Source: Lolium rigidum (lineage: Eukaryota > Streptophyta > Magnoliopsida > Poales > Poaceae). Taken from it: DNA of 64,000 bases. This document shows positions 1-10,345 of the stretch, one piece after another. The stretch is taken from contig NC_061508.1 in assembly GCF_022539505.1 (NCBI RefSeq), positions 263,878,736-263,942,735 on the forward strand, read 5' to 3'. The notes under the pieces are model-generated. The model did not search any database, was not told the DNA's origin, and was given only the letters and a program-made list of their open reading frames with translations. The position numbers were made by a program, and so were the translations under genes. Numbering within the stretch: the first letter of the stretch is position 1; the number at the start of each line of letters is the position of its first letter.

Positions 1-1299
1 CCCAATCCTTTTTAACACGAAGGACAAGCCGGTTTGTTTACTTATAATGACCAAACGTTCTTGAGGACACACGGGGATTTTAGTCTAGTGCTTTCACTTC
101 ATACGGCTGATTAATCTTCATTGTTTTGATAAGTGTTGTGTGGGTGAACCTATGCTAATGCACCGCCCTTCCTAGGACTAATACATACTTGTGATTATAC
201 CCCTTGCAAGCATCCGCAAATACAAGAAAATAATTAAGATAAATCTAACCACAGCTCTTAAACTCGAGATCCCGCTATCCCTCCCCGCACCGATATACTA
301 ACGGGGGTTTAGGTTGTCGTCACTCCGGCAACCCCACATTTAGCAAACGAATACAAGATGTACTCCCCTATGCCCATAAAGGTGAAGTATCATGTAGTCG
401 ACGTTCACATGACACCACTAGAAGAGTAACACCACAACTTAAATATCATAACATTGAATATTACTCAACCATAATTCACTACTAACATTTAGACTTCACC
501 CATGTCCTAAAGAACTAAACGAACTTCTCACGAGACATCATATGGAACATGATCAGAGGTGATATGATGATGAATAACAATCTGAACATAAACCTTGGCT
601 CAATGGTTTCCCTCAATAGCATCAATAACAAGTAGTAATCAACACCGGGAGAGTTTCCCCTATCAAACAATCAAGATCCAACCCAAATCGTTACAACGGT
701 GATGACATGCAGTGGTGGAGATGGCGGTGTAGATGATGGTGATGATGATGGAGATGATGTCCAGCTCGATGACGATGGCGATGGCGTCGATTTCCCCCTC
801 CGGGAGGGAATTTCCCCGGCGGATTCCTGCCCGCCGGAGAGCTCTTTCTCTCTCGGTGTTTCTCCGCCCCGCGAGGCGGCTCTGTCAATTCTCCGTAACT
901 CCCCGGGGCTTAGGTTTTCGGGACGAAGAAGTACGCAAAGGAGAGGCGGCCAGAGGGGGCTGTGGGCCCCCTCCCCACAAGGCGGCGCGGCCAGGCCAGG
1001 GCCCGCGCCGGCCTATGGGGGGGGCCATGGAGGCCCCTCTCGGCCCCTCCTTTTGGCTCCCTTCGTCTTCTGGAAAAATAGGATTTTTCATATAATTTCC
1101 GTCAATTGTTGATCTTCCGAAATATGGTGTCCTGACGGTGCTTTTTCCAGCAGAATCCTGACTCCGGTGAATGATTCTCCAATGATCATGAAACATGCAA
1201 AATAGGTGAAATAACATAAGTATCATATCTAAATATGAAATATATCAATGAATGACAAGAAATTATGATATAAAATAGTGATGCAAAATGGACGTATCA
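1..1299 (-). mobile_element. 3' LTR of inner Athila-like element (cut by window edge)
   Basis: This is the downstream LTR of a minus-strand Ty3/gypsy element. Its right end reads GACGTATCA, so on the minus strand the LTR starts TGATACGTCC. It is preceded there by a purine tract. The window opens about 205 bases inside the LTR, judging by alignment to the full copy at 15176-16690. The two copies are nearly identical, with scattered substitutions and single-base indels. A GAT/GATGGT-rich stretch lies near 710-770 and a GC-rich inverted-repeat block near 981-1015. Confidence 0.9.
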
Positions 1300-1313
1300 A
1301 CTCCCCCCAAGCT
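1300..1313 (-). other. Polypurine tract of inner Athila-like element
   Basis: On the minus strand the sequence AGCTTGGGGGGAGT abuts the LTR start TGATACG. A purine run directly before the 3' LTR is where plus-strand DNA synthesis is primed in LTR retrotransposons. It fixes the element orientation as minus. Confidence 0.85.
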
Positions 1314-1745
1314 AAGACCTCGCTTGTCCCCAAGCGAAACTGAGCTCAATAAACAAGACCACATGTTTATGGAGTGAAGAGTCGATAAATAAAATACGGA
1401 CAAGAAGCATCATATTGATTCACACAAGATATTCTAGTAAACATTCTCCTCATATAACTCATCTTGGAATAAGTAAAGAGAAATCACAAATAGAGGTGCA
1501 TAGGAAATCATGATTGGTTATGGCAAATTTTGTTCTTGGTCAGAGAAATATTAACATATTGTACTTATCTTCTAAACAAAGCTTTCATATCAGAATTTAT
1601 ATGGCAGGGCTCTCATCCTTAATCATCACAATCTCCTCATAATCATTGATAACTTTCAAAGTCATATTCATTCAGATAAAATTTGTACTAAACAAGAAAG
1701 CATAAAAGACATGATTAACTGAATCATAGCATAAATGGTTGGTTC

Positions 1746-2902
1746 TGTTGACGTCAGAAACCCACCGGCGGGCAGTGACTGGTCAACACCGTAGAGCCGG
1801 GAACAACTAGGGCTGCGGCTGGCCCCAGTCCCTCAGAGCGACGGCCCGCAAAGCCTCCTGGTCGCGCGCCGATGCAAATTGCAAGGGCGTGCCACCCGAC
1901 CTATACCCGGTCGGAAGGTGTGGATGATGCCTCGCTTAGTTTCCTCGCAGGGCACACACGTACACGTTAAATACGAGCCTCGATCGGCTCTCAAGTTGTC
2001 CCGTGAATCGGCTCATGGAGCCGATCCACCCATGATTCGTCCGAGGTGGCCGAATATATGGTGGTCCTCGCTTGATCATGATAAAGCGTATGAGATCCAC
2101 GACGATCCGGGGTTTTCACCGCATAATCGGATCATCCTACTCACGATTGGGCCTCGCGCTCACGCACGGTAAACGTAAGCCAGCCCTAGACAAGGCCTAA
2201 AAACCAACACTAGGTTGATCCTCGAACGTCCCGTCTAGGGGCAGCAAACTACACCCCGCATGCCGCCGGATCCTCCAACCCTTTGTAAGGCCTAACTATT
2301 GCAGATATTAAACTAATCCTTGATGAATCAAGGAGCGACCGTAACGGATCAGATCTACTAAATAACGATCAAGCGGGTGCCGCCCCGCACCCATGATGAG
2401 GTACAGTGGACGGCTAGATGCGCAAGGGTTGCACTACGACAGCATATGATACTAGGAACAATGCTAACCCTAACACATCTATGATAACTACGTTGCTCGC
2501 CATCAAAAAGGCTTCGATACGAGCAACGCATGAACAACTAGGCAGGCTCGTGCCGCCTAGATCGCGAGATGCGATCTAGGCAAGCATGGTGCTTACCGGA
2601 GGAACCCTCGAGATGAAGGAGTTGGCGATGCGCCGAGATTGGTTTGTGTTGAACGTTGGTTGTTGTTTATTCCATAAACCCTAGGTACATATTTATAGTC
2701 CAGGGGACTTTCTAACGTGGGCGTGCACCACACCGTGCACGAGATAAATTCTAACTTCTACGAAGCCTACTATAAAGATACACGGGCTAACTAGCCCAAA
2801 CTTGGTAAACAAGGCCGATTCACATATCTCTTCTATATGTATATCTTCAAGTCCATCTTGATTGCGGCCCACCTCTGACTTGGTCAAATTCTGGTGATAA
2901 CA
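1746..2902 (-). mobile_element. 3' LTR of Tat-like element 1
   Basis: The LTR is 1157 bp, near-identical to 6992-8152. On the minus strand it has a CTATAAAT box at about 2692-2699. A GGTAAGC donor-like sequence follows, then a hairpin at 2551-2586 that carries a base change and an extra base compared with the other copy. ATCGGCTC/GAGCCGAT arms form another short hairpin at 2007-2025. Confidence 0.92.
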
Positions 2903-2920
2903 CATGCCCCCCTGGTTTTG
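2903..2920 (-). other. Polypurine tract of Tat-like element 1
   Basis: On the minus strand AAAACCAGGGGGGCATG lies directly before the LTR start TGTTATCACC. The equivalent tract in the sister element is at 44359-44375. Confidence 0.8.
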
Positions 2921-3102
2921 GAAATGACATTTCCAAAATCATTATGCTTTTCTCTCGTAGGGTCATGTCGCGGCAGAGCAAAACCGTCGCAGAGTCCTTC
3001 ATCATGATAACTTGCCTCCTCAACTTCTCTGCACGATTTGACGGTTTCGGCACCACTTCCTCGGAAACTGCCGTGGCATTGAATTTCTACCATATCCCCT
3101 TT

Positions 3103-3109
3103 TATTTAA
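3103..3109 (+). promoter_or_regulatory. TATA-like box before antisense ORF
   Basis: TATTTAA lies 68-74 bases before the ATG at 3177, within CCCCTTTTATTTA. The same CCCCTTTTATTTA string occurs at the matching distance before the sister ORF (about 44170-44182, minus). Conservation of box and spacing suggests an independent antisense promoter. Confidence 0.5.
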
Positions 3110-3176
3110 CAGCCACGAACAGCCCTTCTTTGCATCTCCTTCGCATTAGCACCCTCAAAAGCCCTCCTGCGCCACA

Positions 3177-3680
3177 ATGTCTTCTTCTTCTTCCTCTGCC
3201 CCATCGGATCTTTCCAGCCAGTCCTCTACCTCCCGCGAGCCAACGCCTGAATGGGGCCCACAAGAGGCCCATGCGGCCAACATTCGCCGCGCCATAGCCG
3301 ACGGGGACGAGTCGACCCACGACTCCTTTGTTTGGCCTGAAGACGACCAATCTTTAACGGACGGGGAAAGTGACCTTCGCTTTCTCGCGGTCGGGCAGCC
3401 GGAGGAGGAGAGCGACGACGACAGCTTCTCCTGGGACGGTTACCCCTCCATTGAAGAGACAAAGGAAGAAAAGGAGGATACCACCTCCTCCGATGAACCG
3501 CCGGCCAAGCGTCTCTGTCCCTGGGCGGGCAACATCTGCGACTTCGACAGCGATTATGGCGACGCTAGCGAAGAAGATGAGGACGATGAAGGTCCCGCCG
3601 GTGGTTTCTCCAGCAGTGAGGATGAGCCGGCCGGGAGCAGCGCCGACGATAGCGAGGATGAGAACAGCAGCGGCCCTTAA
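3177..3680 (+). CDS. Antisense ORF of Tat-like element 1: acidic Ser-rich protein
   Basis: The intact 167-codon ORF runs opposite to gag-pol, between the coding modules and the 3' LTR. The protein starts with a Ser run (residues 2-7), then EPTPEW (21-26) and AANIRRAIADG (33-43). A long Asp/Glu/Ser-rich part is broken by PPAKRLCPW (108-116), which resembles a basic nuclear-import signal. No enzyme domain or membrane segment is visible. The ATG sits in a favourable context (GCCACA before it), and a TATTTAA box lies about 70 bases upstream. The same ORF is intact and colinear in the other Tat-like element (44104-43598), which argues against a chance frame. Some Tat-lineage elements are known to carry antisense ORFs; the function of this one is unknown. 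Confidence 0.7.
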   Translation: MSSSSSSAPSDLSSQSSTSREPTPEWGPQEAHAANIRRAIADGDESTHDSFVWPEDDQSLTDGESDLRFLAVGQPEEESDDDSFSWDGYPSIEETKEEKEDTTSSDEPPAKRLCPWAGNICDFDSDYGDASEEDEDDEGPAGGFSSSEDEPAGSSADDSEDENSSGP

Positions 3681-5108
3681 ACAGGATGGAGTTAGGAGCA
3701 GTAGATGGGACAATATCCCTCCCAGCAACTTCCCTTGAGAGCAATCGGCTCTTTTTGTAAGAAATCTCTGTTTATCAATGAATAAGTTCCCTTTAACTTG
3801 ATTTTGCCGATTTCTCTATACTGAGCCCGCCGATCGTCAACCCGGTAGATGCTTAACGAGCCGATGGTAAAGCATCAGCTTTTAAATGGATTGTAAAACA
3901 GATCGATCTGATTGCCCTCTCAGACGTCGACTTGCAGCCCATGGTCCTCAGACCCAAACTTTCAATCGAACTGGTCCGACACGCAGCTCTGAGACCCCTA
4001 GGCCTTTGGACTTTTAACGTCATCCGAATATGATGTTCGTCCTGATAACAAAACTCCTGAGCCAATGCTCCCAGGAAAGCCTGACCTTTGACGTTGAAGC
4101 TGACACCTCTGCCCAACAAGCGTTTGATCACAGCTTTTCCAGCGATGTCGCGCTCCCGTACCGCAACGAACTGGCCTAAGGTCTAACCACCGAAGATGGC
4201 CCCTCCTTCAGACTCCTCCTGTCAACCCTGGTGGTTTTATTCTGCAATAACTTTCTCGTTTTAGCATGGTTATGATGCAGAGACAGCCAGTTTCAACACC
4301 ACTGGCTCGCTGCCCCCCGAGCCTCGATCAAGGCGAGAGTGAGGTTGCACCAGCTGCATTGGGCAACTACCAGCCCCTCTACTATGATGTAGCATCAGCC
4401 GATTCTAGTCGAAATCGGTTGTTAACAGCAGAGAACTCCCTCCCGAATCTCTTTGGTCCGATGAGGCAACCTTTGGTGAAAGAATGAAGCTCAGTCTAAC
4501 TGGATGACCGCCGGTTGCTCTCGTGATCCTAGTCCGATCTGCACATCCATGCTGCTCCTGATGTTTGGCCAGGGTGGTGATCCTCAAACCTGTCGGCAAA
4601 CCTCAACACCTTAAATGAGAAAAAAGGGCCATCTTGAACGCCCAAACTGATGCTCCTGTTGGTGCTGCCGAGCTTGAAGTCTTGTCGAAGGAACTGGAAG
4701 TCGTTGAAGAGAGGGTCCGAGTTGTCAGGCGATCTCAATGAAGGGCCTGCCCTGGTTAGGCTTCCGCTTAAATCCCTTAAGTCGATGGCCGTGCATCGGC
4801 TTTGAATCCTTAAGTTGATAACTACGCATCGGCTGTACTCAAAGTTTCTATTTTTCCGATTTTTTTATTAGCCGATCGATTCATGAATCGGCTCCCCCTG
4901 GGTACATCCTTTGCGGCTCCGTACCTTCTCCGTGCATATGCCCCCCGAGCCGAATCCTTCACGAGTTTGAAGATATCGGCTTTCCAGCCAATTCGAGATT
5001 TTCCCGCCACTCACCCATGTGAAATAGCACATCAGTAAACAAGGGTGATGCGAGTAATTGGAGCCGATCGCTGGAATCGTCTCGCCTTGTAGTGGTCGAT
5101 CCGACCAT
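3681..5108 (-). other. Non-coding 3' part of Tat-like element 1
   Basis: I see no retained pol domain here. The stretch has short inverted repeats built on GCCGAT/ATCGGC (for example 4398-4418 and 4871-4892) and several decayed ORFs. It corresponds to the non-coding 41756-43597 segment of the sister element. Confidence 0.6.
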
Positions 5109-5630
5109 TCACAGAATGTTGAGATCTCGAAAATCTATGGAAACGCGCCACCGGCCATCCTTTTTCTCCACAGGTAGTACATTGGAAACCATTTCAGCGT
5201 GCTTGTATGGCCTGATGAATCCGGCGTCCAACAACTTCTTGATCTCCTCCTTGACTCTCGTAATCTCTTCTGGCCCGTCAGCCGATGTAAACCCATAGTC
5301 CAGCTTTCCATCGCCTCCTGGGTCAACGCTTGTCATTATTTGGGGCCGATCGTGTGGATCGGCCTCCTCTTCGCCTTTTCCGCAGGAGCGACTGTTCCCG
5401 GGTTTATCCTCGTAATGGCGATCTGCAAGCCTTGCCCTATTAACACCAGACGAGCCACCTGGCTCGTGTCTTATGCAGTGGCTGAAACTGACCATGTTGA
5501 CCTCCGGAAACGGCTGCGTATCAACTTTCATGGCAAACTGATCGAAGAGTAACCGGCCTTGCTCTATCGCCATCTGTATCTGTCCGCGCAAGGCTGCGCT
5601 AGCCGTTGGTGGCATGGGTGAACGTGTCAT
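5109..5630 (-). pseudogene. Gag tail joined to truncated reverse transcriptase, Tat-like element 1
   Basis: The first part (RGQIQMAIEQGRLLF onward) is the gag middle domain also seen in the sister element. After an RPQIM junction it becomes the start of RT: a KEEIKKLLDAGFIRP segment followed by VEKKDGRWR and DFRDLN. These are the N-terminal RT motifs that precede the catalytic aspartates. The ORF stops just after DFRDLN, so the YxDD motif, RNase H and integrase are absent. A frameshift separates this ORF from the gag ORF at 5599-6975. Confidence 0.8.
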
Positions 5631-6975
5631 GCCATTTGCGGTATGGTTTGCCGGTCATCTCTTGTAACGTGGGGATTTTGTGGCCGTCGGGCAACTTCAG
5701 CTGTTTTTCCTTCAGGAGCCAATCAAAAATTTGCTCCGTTTTGCTCAAATCGAAGTCGAATTCCTTTGCCGGCCCTGGTTGTTTCGCCCACTTGCAGGAC
5801 ATGGGTTTTGCCCCCCGGGCCCGCTCAGCATTAGTGAACTCCCGATCTCTCGCAGAACCTTTATTTTTTCCCTTCTCGATCAGGGTGACGCGCTTGTACT
5901 CGTCCCGGCACAATTCTGGATGACGCTGTTCACATATTGTCCTCTTCTGAACCATGTCTGTGCCTACCGATGTGTCTGCATTGGTGTCAGCCGATGCCTG
6001 TGCATCGGCTTTCGCCTGTTTGGGGTGCCATACTTTCTTCGGCGGGCGCACCTTCGTCTCCACTATCTGCTGGATTTTCGCGGCCAGATCGGGCCGCACT
6101 CTCCTCAACGCGTACAGGTACTGTACTTCGGCTTCTTTCAAGCCTCGCGGCCGCTGCACCCGGCGCTTCTGAGACTGGCTGAGTCCATCAGGGCACCACC
6201 TTGGTCGGTGGTCCCCATCTTCTCCCCCGTCTGACTCCTCGAAGTCTTCTTCTTGAGATGACTCAGTCCGTTTACCCTGAAGTGGGAGAGGCCCTAGACG
6301 TTTGAACACTGAAACTTCGTTCGTCCTTCTCCTTTGCTGTGTGCATTCTGGGCAGTCCTCGATTGTTGGCAACCGGCTCAATCCTGAGTCCCAGCAATGT
6401 TTGAAGAAGGGACAGTTCCAGTGTTTGTCCATGTTGTCTTGCTCCTTTGACTTCCCTCTAGCGCGATGTTCGTACCCGTCGTCGCGGCCGTTGTTCTGAC
6501 GATACCTCCCGCCTGCGTCAGACCGACGATCCCTTTGATCGCCTTCGCCGTAGCGACGACGTCGGTCGTATGGCTGATCATATTTGCTGAGGAGATGCTC
6601 GGGTAATGGGCTTGGATGCCGTATGCTTCTCACCTCCTCCTCGGCCAGGTACCGTTCATTGCCGTCTTGGGGCCGGCCACGTGGGACGGCCTCCCCTTTC
6701 TCTTTGCCACGAGTGTGGCTGCTTTCCGCTTTGTCCGCGTCATGGCGAATCACGAACCCTGCCATATTGGCATCGAAAGAGAACCCTGGTTCCCTTATGG
6801 AGTGGCTGCGATCGACCGTGTTGACGCCATGGGAGCGGGTGCCGTGGGAAGAGCCGGTGAGGTCGGCTTCGCGGAGGACCTTGACTTCGCCATTCCGATC
6901 CTCGTACTCGACCGGAGTGCTTTCCGCCATCTCTGATGTGGATGGCGAGGTGGTTGTCGTTGAAGATTGTCCCAC
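5599..6975 (-). pseudogene. Rearranged gag of Tat-like element 1
   Basis: The ORF is 458 codons. It shares long stretches with the gag-protease ORF of the element at 37323-45546: EPGFSFD, DRRRRY, a Cys/His cluster HWNCPFFKHCWDSG, PTIEDCPEC, RPPKKVW, RGAKP.SCKW and DFDLSKTEQIFD. The blocks come in a different order here: the Cys/His-containing block precedes the RGAKP block, whereas in the sister element it follows. The capsid-like N-terminal domain of the sister (DLIPLPPKYRLPDF) is missing. It ends in THATNG, where a frameshift separates it from the rest. Probably a recombinant, non-functional or trans-complemented gag. Confidence 0.8.
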
Positions 6976-6986
6976 CGGGCGTGCCA
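6969..6986 (-). other. Primer-binding site of Tat-like element 1
   Basis: On the minus strand TGGCACGCCCGGTGGGAC lies five bases inside the 5' LTR end. The identical 18 bases occupy the same place in the sister element (38495-38512). The tRNA was not identified. Confidence 0.8.
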
Positions 6987-6991
6987 GAATG

Positions 6992-8152
6992 TGTTGACGT
7001 CAGAAACCCACCGGCGGGCAGTGACTGGTCAACACCGTAGAGCCGGGAACAACTAGGGCTGCGGCTGGCCCCAGTCCCTCGCAGCGACGGCCCGCAAAGC
7101 CTCCTCGGTCGCGCGCCGATGCAAATTGCAAGGGCGTGCCACCTGACCTATACCTGGTCGGGAAGGTGTGGATGATGCCTCGCTTAGTTTCCTCGCAGGG
7201 CACACACGTACACGTTAAATACGAGCCTCGATGGGCTCTCAGGTTGTCCCGTGAATCGGCTCATGGAGCCGATCCACCCATGATTCGTCCGAGGTGGCCG
7301 AATATATGGTGGTCCCGCTTGATCATGATAAAGCGTATGAGATCCACGACGATCTGGGGTTTTCACCGCATAATCGGATCATCCTACTCACGATTGGGCC
7401 TCGCGCTCACGCACGGTAAACGTAATCCAGCCCTAGACAAGGCCTAAAAACCAACACTAGGTTGATCCTCGGAACGTCCTCGTCTAGGGGCAGCAAACTA
7501 CACCCCGCATGCCGCTGGATCCTCCAACCCTTTGTAAGGCCTAACTATTGCAGATATTAAACTAATCCTTGATGAATCAAGGAGCGACCGTAACGGATCA
7601 GATCTACTAAATAACGATCAAGCGGGGTGCCGCCCCTGCACCCATGATGAGGTACAGGGACGGCTAGATGCGCAAGGGTTGCACTACGACAAGCATATGA
7701 TACTAGGAACAATGCTAACCCTAACACATCTATGATAACTACGTTGCTCGCCATCAAAAAGGCTTCGATACGAGCAACGCATGAACAACTAGGCAGGCTC
7801 GTGCTGCCTAGATCGCGAGATGCGATCTAGGCAGCATGGTGCTTACCGGAGGAACCCTCGAGATGAAGGAGTTGGCGATGCGCCGAGATTGGTTTGTGTT
7901 GAACGTTGGTTGTTGTTTATTCCATAAACCCTAGGTACATATTTATAGTCCAGGGGACTTTCTAACGTGGGCGTGCACCACACCGTGCACGAGATAAATT
8001 CTAACTTCTACGAAGCCTACTATAAAGATACACGGGCTAACTAGCCCAAACTTGGTAAACAAGGCCGATTCACATATCTCTTCTATATGTATATCTTCAA
8101 GTCCATCTTGATTGCGGCCCACCTCTGACTTGGTCAAATTCTGGTGATAACA
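6992..8152 (-). mobile_element. 5' LTR of Tat-like element 1
   Basis: The LTR is 1161 bp. On the minus strand a CTATAAAT box (about 7942-7949) precedes the leader. The leader holds a GGTAAGC donor-like sequence and then a 15-bp-arm hairpin at 7802-7836, in which a 9-codon upstream ORF (7837 down to 7808) is embedded. A second short hairpin (ATCGGCTC/GAGCCGAT) lies at 7255-7273. Confidence 0.92.
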
Positions 8153-8157
8153 GGTTC

Positions 8158-9500
8158 ACAACAACTCAATTGCTTGCTTAAGATAGAGGGAAATAGGTTT
8201 AGTGACTCAACATAAAAGTAAAAGATAGGCCCTTCGCAGAGGGAAGCAGAGATTAAATCATGTGCTAGAGCTTTTCAAGTTTTGAAATCATATAAAGAGC
8301 ATAAAAGTAAGATTTTGAGCGGTGTTTTTTGTTGTCAACGAATGGTAGCGGGCACTCTAACTCCCTTGCCAAACAGACCTTCCAAGAGCGGCTCCCATGG
8401 AGGACGTCATCTCTACCAGCAAGGTAGATCATCCCCTTTCTCTTTTGTTTACACATGTATTTTAGTTTTATTATGGATGACACTCCCCCCAACCTTTGAT
8501 TTCACAAGCCATGGCTAACCGAATCCTCGGGTGCCTTCCAACATTCACATACCATGGAGGAGTGTCTATTACAAAATTAAGTTGCTTACTGATAAATCAG
8601 GGCAAAACATGTGAAGAGAATTATTAATGAAAGTTATTAATTGGGGCTGGGAACCCCGTTGCCAGCTCTTATTGCAAAATTATTGGATAAGCGGATGTGC
8701 CACTAGTACATTGGTGAAAGTCCGCCCAACAAGATTGAAAGATAAAACACCACATACTTCCTCATGAGCTATAAAACATTAACACAAATAAGGAGTAATA
8801 TAGTTTGAATTATTTAAAGGTAGCACATGAAGTATTTACTTGGAGTGGCGCAAAATACCACATAGTAGGTAGTTATGGTGGACACAAATGGCATGGGTTT
8901 GGTCTAAGGTTATGGATGTATGAGAAGCATTCCTTCTCAATACAGGTTTTTGGCTAGCAAGGTTGGGTAGCAAGCATAAAGGTTGAGGGAAACAAACAAA
9001 TATACATGTGATAGAAACAATCATGCATCTTTCTCATAAGCACAAGCAATTTTAACTTCAGAATACTAAACTCATTAGCATAAAGATAATATAATAATAT
9101 ATCTACATGTATTTCCCTTTTCTATTTAAACATCAAGGTGTTGTTGCTATTGACCAATGCTAAGTTTGCCAAAACCAAATAGATTTGCTTGATGCTCCCA
9201 AAGTGATATCAATACTAATGTCAAGAGTAATCATATAAAAGAAATTGCAAACTAAAATAAGGTGTGCAAAAAGTAAATGATAAGACTTCTCATTAATATT
9301 CCATAACGATAACTCACACCAACGGATACATAGATAACCAACTAAGAGAGATACTTCCACACTGCAAACGATTCCATATGATAACTTCCCTACTCATGAT
9401 ATGACACTACTTGATAGTAAAAGATAAAGATAGTGATGATGTGATACCGCGGCACTCCCCCAAGCTTGGAACAAACCAAGGGGATGCCAATACCGATGAT
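8158..9500 (-). other. Non-coding 3' region of inner Athila-like element
   Basis: This AT-rich stretch has only short, unsupported ORFs. Near 9453-9466 the minus strand reads AAGCTTGGGGGAGTG, an internal copy of the polypurine tract that abuts the 3' LTR at 1300. No gene is seen. Confidence 0.6.
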
Positions 9501-9503
9501 GAA

Positions 9504-10005
9504 TTACTCCTCCGATGGCGGTGATGGTGGATTCTTCTTGTCATCAGACTTCCAGGGAAGAGGCTCTCCATCAACAAACGACGTCTTGGTCTCGGGAATC
9601 CTGAAACTAGCAGCATCGCTAATGCGTTTAAACCTATTTTCATACTCACAGTTTTGATTCCAAACATCATAAAGTTGCGCCTGAAATTGGTTGGCAGTGT
9701 TGTGAAGTGAGAGGATATCGCTCCACGCCTTGCGTCTCCTTCTCATGTTCACCAATGAGTTCAGACACAATCCTGTGGAAGATGTCCACTTCATGCTCAG
9801 CCATCTTCTTGTAGGTGAAGACCTCTTGTTCTAGTTTCTCCATTCTGTCCTCCAAGCTTCCTTCTCCCTTAGGTCCCCGAACATCTTCTATCTGCAACTC
9901 TCCATCTACGAGCAGCAATTCCTTGGGATGCATCTTCAACTCGCTTATGTACGGGTTGACGACGTTCTCAAGGAAGTTGTCCTTCTGAGGCTCCGACGAA
10001 GACAT
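9504..10005 (-). pseudogene. Extra 3' ORF of Athila-like element, coiled-coil protein
   Basis: Located after integrase on the sense strand, where Athila elements often carry an extra (env-position) ORF. The N-terminal part (from 10005) begins MSSSEPQKD and contains a charged helix-like region (LEDRMEKLEQEVFTYKKMAEHEVD) typical of a coiled coil. A frameshift near 9730-9760 moves the reading to a second frame, which continues through NQFQAQLYDVWNQN and ends PSPPSEE at 9504. No signal peptide or membrane segment is visible, so an envelope role is not supported. A TATATAA box sits about 96 bases upstream. Confidence 0.65.
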
Positions 10006-10100
10006 GGTGGCTCTAGATCTGAAAACAATATCTGGCAGAAAACAGCTCGAAACAAAACACGACGAGAAAACGATATACGGACCTCTGGAGATCCGGGGGA

Positions 10101-10107
10101 TTATATA
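10101..10107 (-). promoter_or_regulatory. TATA box before Athila extra ORF
   Basis: The minus strand reads TATATAA about 96 bases before the ATG at 10005. A GC block at 10187-10222 just upstream resembles the GC block of this element's own LTRs (981-1020, 16372-16412). This suggests a copied LTR promoter driving the extra ORF. Confidence 0.5.
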
Positions 10108-10345
10108 GCAAATATTTTTACGACAAAAGGAAGGTTCCAGGCCGAGAACGAGTGGAAACGGGATGCCGAGGGGCTGTCCCCATAGGGCGGCGCGGCCAGG
10201 GTGGGGCTCGCGCCGGCCTATGGTGTCGGGCCCTCGCGCGTCTCCTCCACTCCGTTTCGATCCCGTAATTTTTCATATTTTCCATAAACAACAGAAATAT
10301 TGTTCGGAAAGCTAAACGCGGACTTTTTATTACTAAAACTGTTAC

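Larger units (their letters stand above)
1746..8152 (-). mobile_element. Non-autonomous Tat-like LTR element 1, complete, nested
   Basis: This is a complete 6.4-kb insertion. LTRs 1746-2902 and 6992-8152 begin TGTTGACGTC and end GATAACA on the plus strand. They are flanked by a perfect 5-bp target-site duplication GGTTC at 1741-1745 and 8153-8157. A primer-binding site beside the right LTR and a purine tract beside the left LTR put the element on the minus strand. It codes for a rearranged gag and only the first part of RT; the rest of RT, RNase H and integrase are missing. It would therefore need proteins from another element to move. An ORF in the opposite orientation lies next to the 3' LTR. 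Confidence 0.93.

Noticed and set aside
691..1226. ORFs rich in His, Asp or Met in the LTR (also at 16052-16617 and 17948-18461)
   Set aside because: Products of the GAT/GATGGT simple repeat and GC block in the LTR; not conserved as reading frames among the three LTRs.
9504..10005. Extra Athila ORF as a retroviral-type envelope gene
   Set aside because: No signal peptide, no membrane segment and no glycoprotein-like features; only a coiled-coil region is seen.
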